This document shows, one piece after another, positions 63,797 through 64,000 of a DNA stretch of 64,000 nucleotides; position 1 is the first letter of the stretch; each line of letters starts with the position of its first letter. Position numbers and translations under genes: made by a program. Below the pieces are notes generated by a model, which was not told the origin of the DNA, did no database searches, and saw only the letters and a list, made by a program, of their open reading frames with translations. This stretch comes from Paenibacillus sonchi (GTDB lineage Bacteria; Bacillota; Bacilli; Paenibacillales; Paenibacillaceae): positions 62,001 through 126,000 of the forward strand of contig NZ_CP068595.1 of NCBI RefSeq assembly GCF_016772475.1, written 5' to 3'.

Positions 63797-64000
63797 TTAA
63801 GACTTAACATGCTTCTGCATCTGCTGAATGGCCGACTTCTCCAGACGGGATACCTGAGCCTGAGAGATGCCAATCTCATCAGCGACCTCCATTTGGGTTT
63901 TGCCTTCAAAAAAACGCATCGACAGAATCCTTTTTTCCCGCTGGCCCAGCCGCTGCATCGCCTCGCGGAGCGCAATTTCCTCGATCCACGACACATCCTT
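63797..64000 (-). CDS. sigG: Sporulation sigma factor SigG, C-terminal end (5' part beyond window)
   Basis: Only the last 67 codons are inside the window. They hold sigma region 4: MQRLGQREKRILSMRFFEG, then KTQMEVADEIGISQAQVSRL. This matches the end of forespore sigma-G, and the neighbours (ylmC, ylmD, ylmE, sepF) follow sigG in Bacillus. Sigma-F or sigma-E fragments are alternatives by sequence, but position favours SigG. Confidence 0.88.
   Translation of the reverse strand, partial: KDVSWIEEIALREAMQRLGQREKRILSMRFFEGKTQMEVADEIGISQAQVSRLEKSAIQQMQKHVKS

Overview
The window looks like chromosome of a spore-forming Gram-positive bacterium, most likely Paenibacillus or a close relative. It carries the Bacillus-type order sigG-ylmC-ylmD-ylmE-sepF-ylmG-ylmH-divIVA-ileS-ylyA-like-lspA-rluD, a PyrR-controlled pyr operon, a T-box ileS leader, YjcZ and YjfB small proteins, LL-diaminopimelate aminotransferase, and many YesM/YesN and LplABC-type carbohydrate systems. 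All organism and function calls here are made by eye from sequence features and family knowledge.

Positions 1-27336 form a dense carbohydrate locus. Two leftward modules lie in tandem. Module A (12723 to 1) is permease-permease-binding protein-histidine kinase-response regulator-GH88-PL8-GH38. Module B (23288 to 12919) is response regulator-histidine kinase-permease-permease-binding protein-GH88-GH92. Divergent from module B is a secreted 1244-residue GH9 enzyme with duplicated beta-sandwich modules and a cre-like site upstream. A cellulose-type endo-enzyme, a PL8 lyase, two unsaturated glucuronyl hydrolases and two alpha-mannosidases together match the bonds of xanthan. I read this as a xanthan (or xanthan-like) utilisation locus in which secreted GH9 cuts the backbone, ABC importers take up side-chain-bearing oligosaccharides, and the cytoplasmic enzymes strip the side chains.

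Positions 27398-30654 hold the integrase end of a Tn916/ICEBs1-like element (sigma-like protein, HTH protein, excisionase, tyrosine recombinase) pointing at the 3' end of a tRNA-Leu(UAA) gene. The rest of the element is not visible, so the catabolic locus may be island cargo.

Positions 30746-39909 hold short, mostly single genes: a WGxxGxxG-type surface protein, an M15 peptidase, an SOS-controlled YolD protein, a lipoprotein, a zinc-ribbon/PH protein, a GH26-PA14 protein, a NucA-like nuclease, small sporulation-type proteins, an ImmA/IrrE peptidase and tRNA-Ile2/tRNA-fMet. Positions 40041-49380 are the pyr operon (pyrR-pyrB-pyrC-carA-carB-pyrF-pyrE) with promoter, PyrR-binding site and attenuator. 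Positions 50478-64000 hold dapL, rluD, lspA, a DksA-like protein, a DUF5665-like protein, a type-2 ileS with T-box and a palindrome-flanked insertion in its leader, and the divIVA-sepF-sigG cluster.

Four genes (the module A response regulator, GH92, carA, pyrB) are each broken by one missing base in a homopolymer run. A fifth (DUF5665-like) may carry an extra base. Several of these genes are normally needed, so base-calling error in homopolymers is the likeliest cause.
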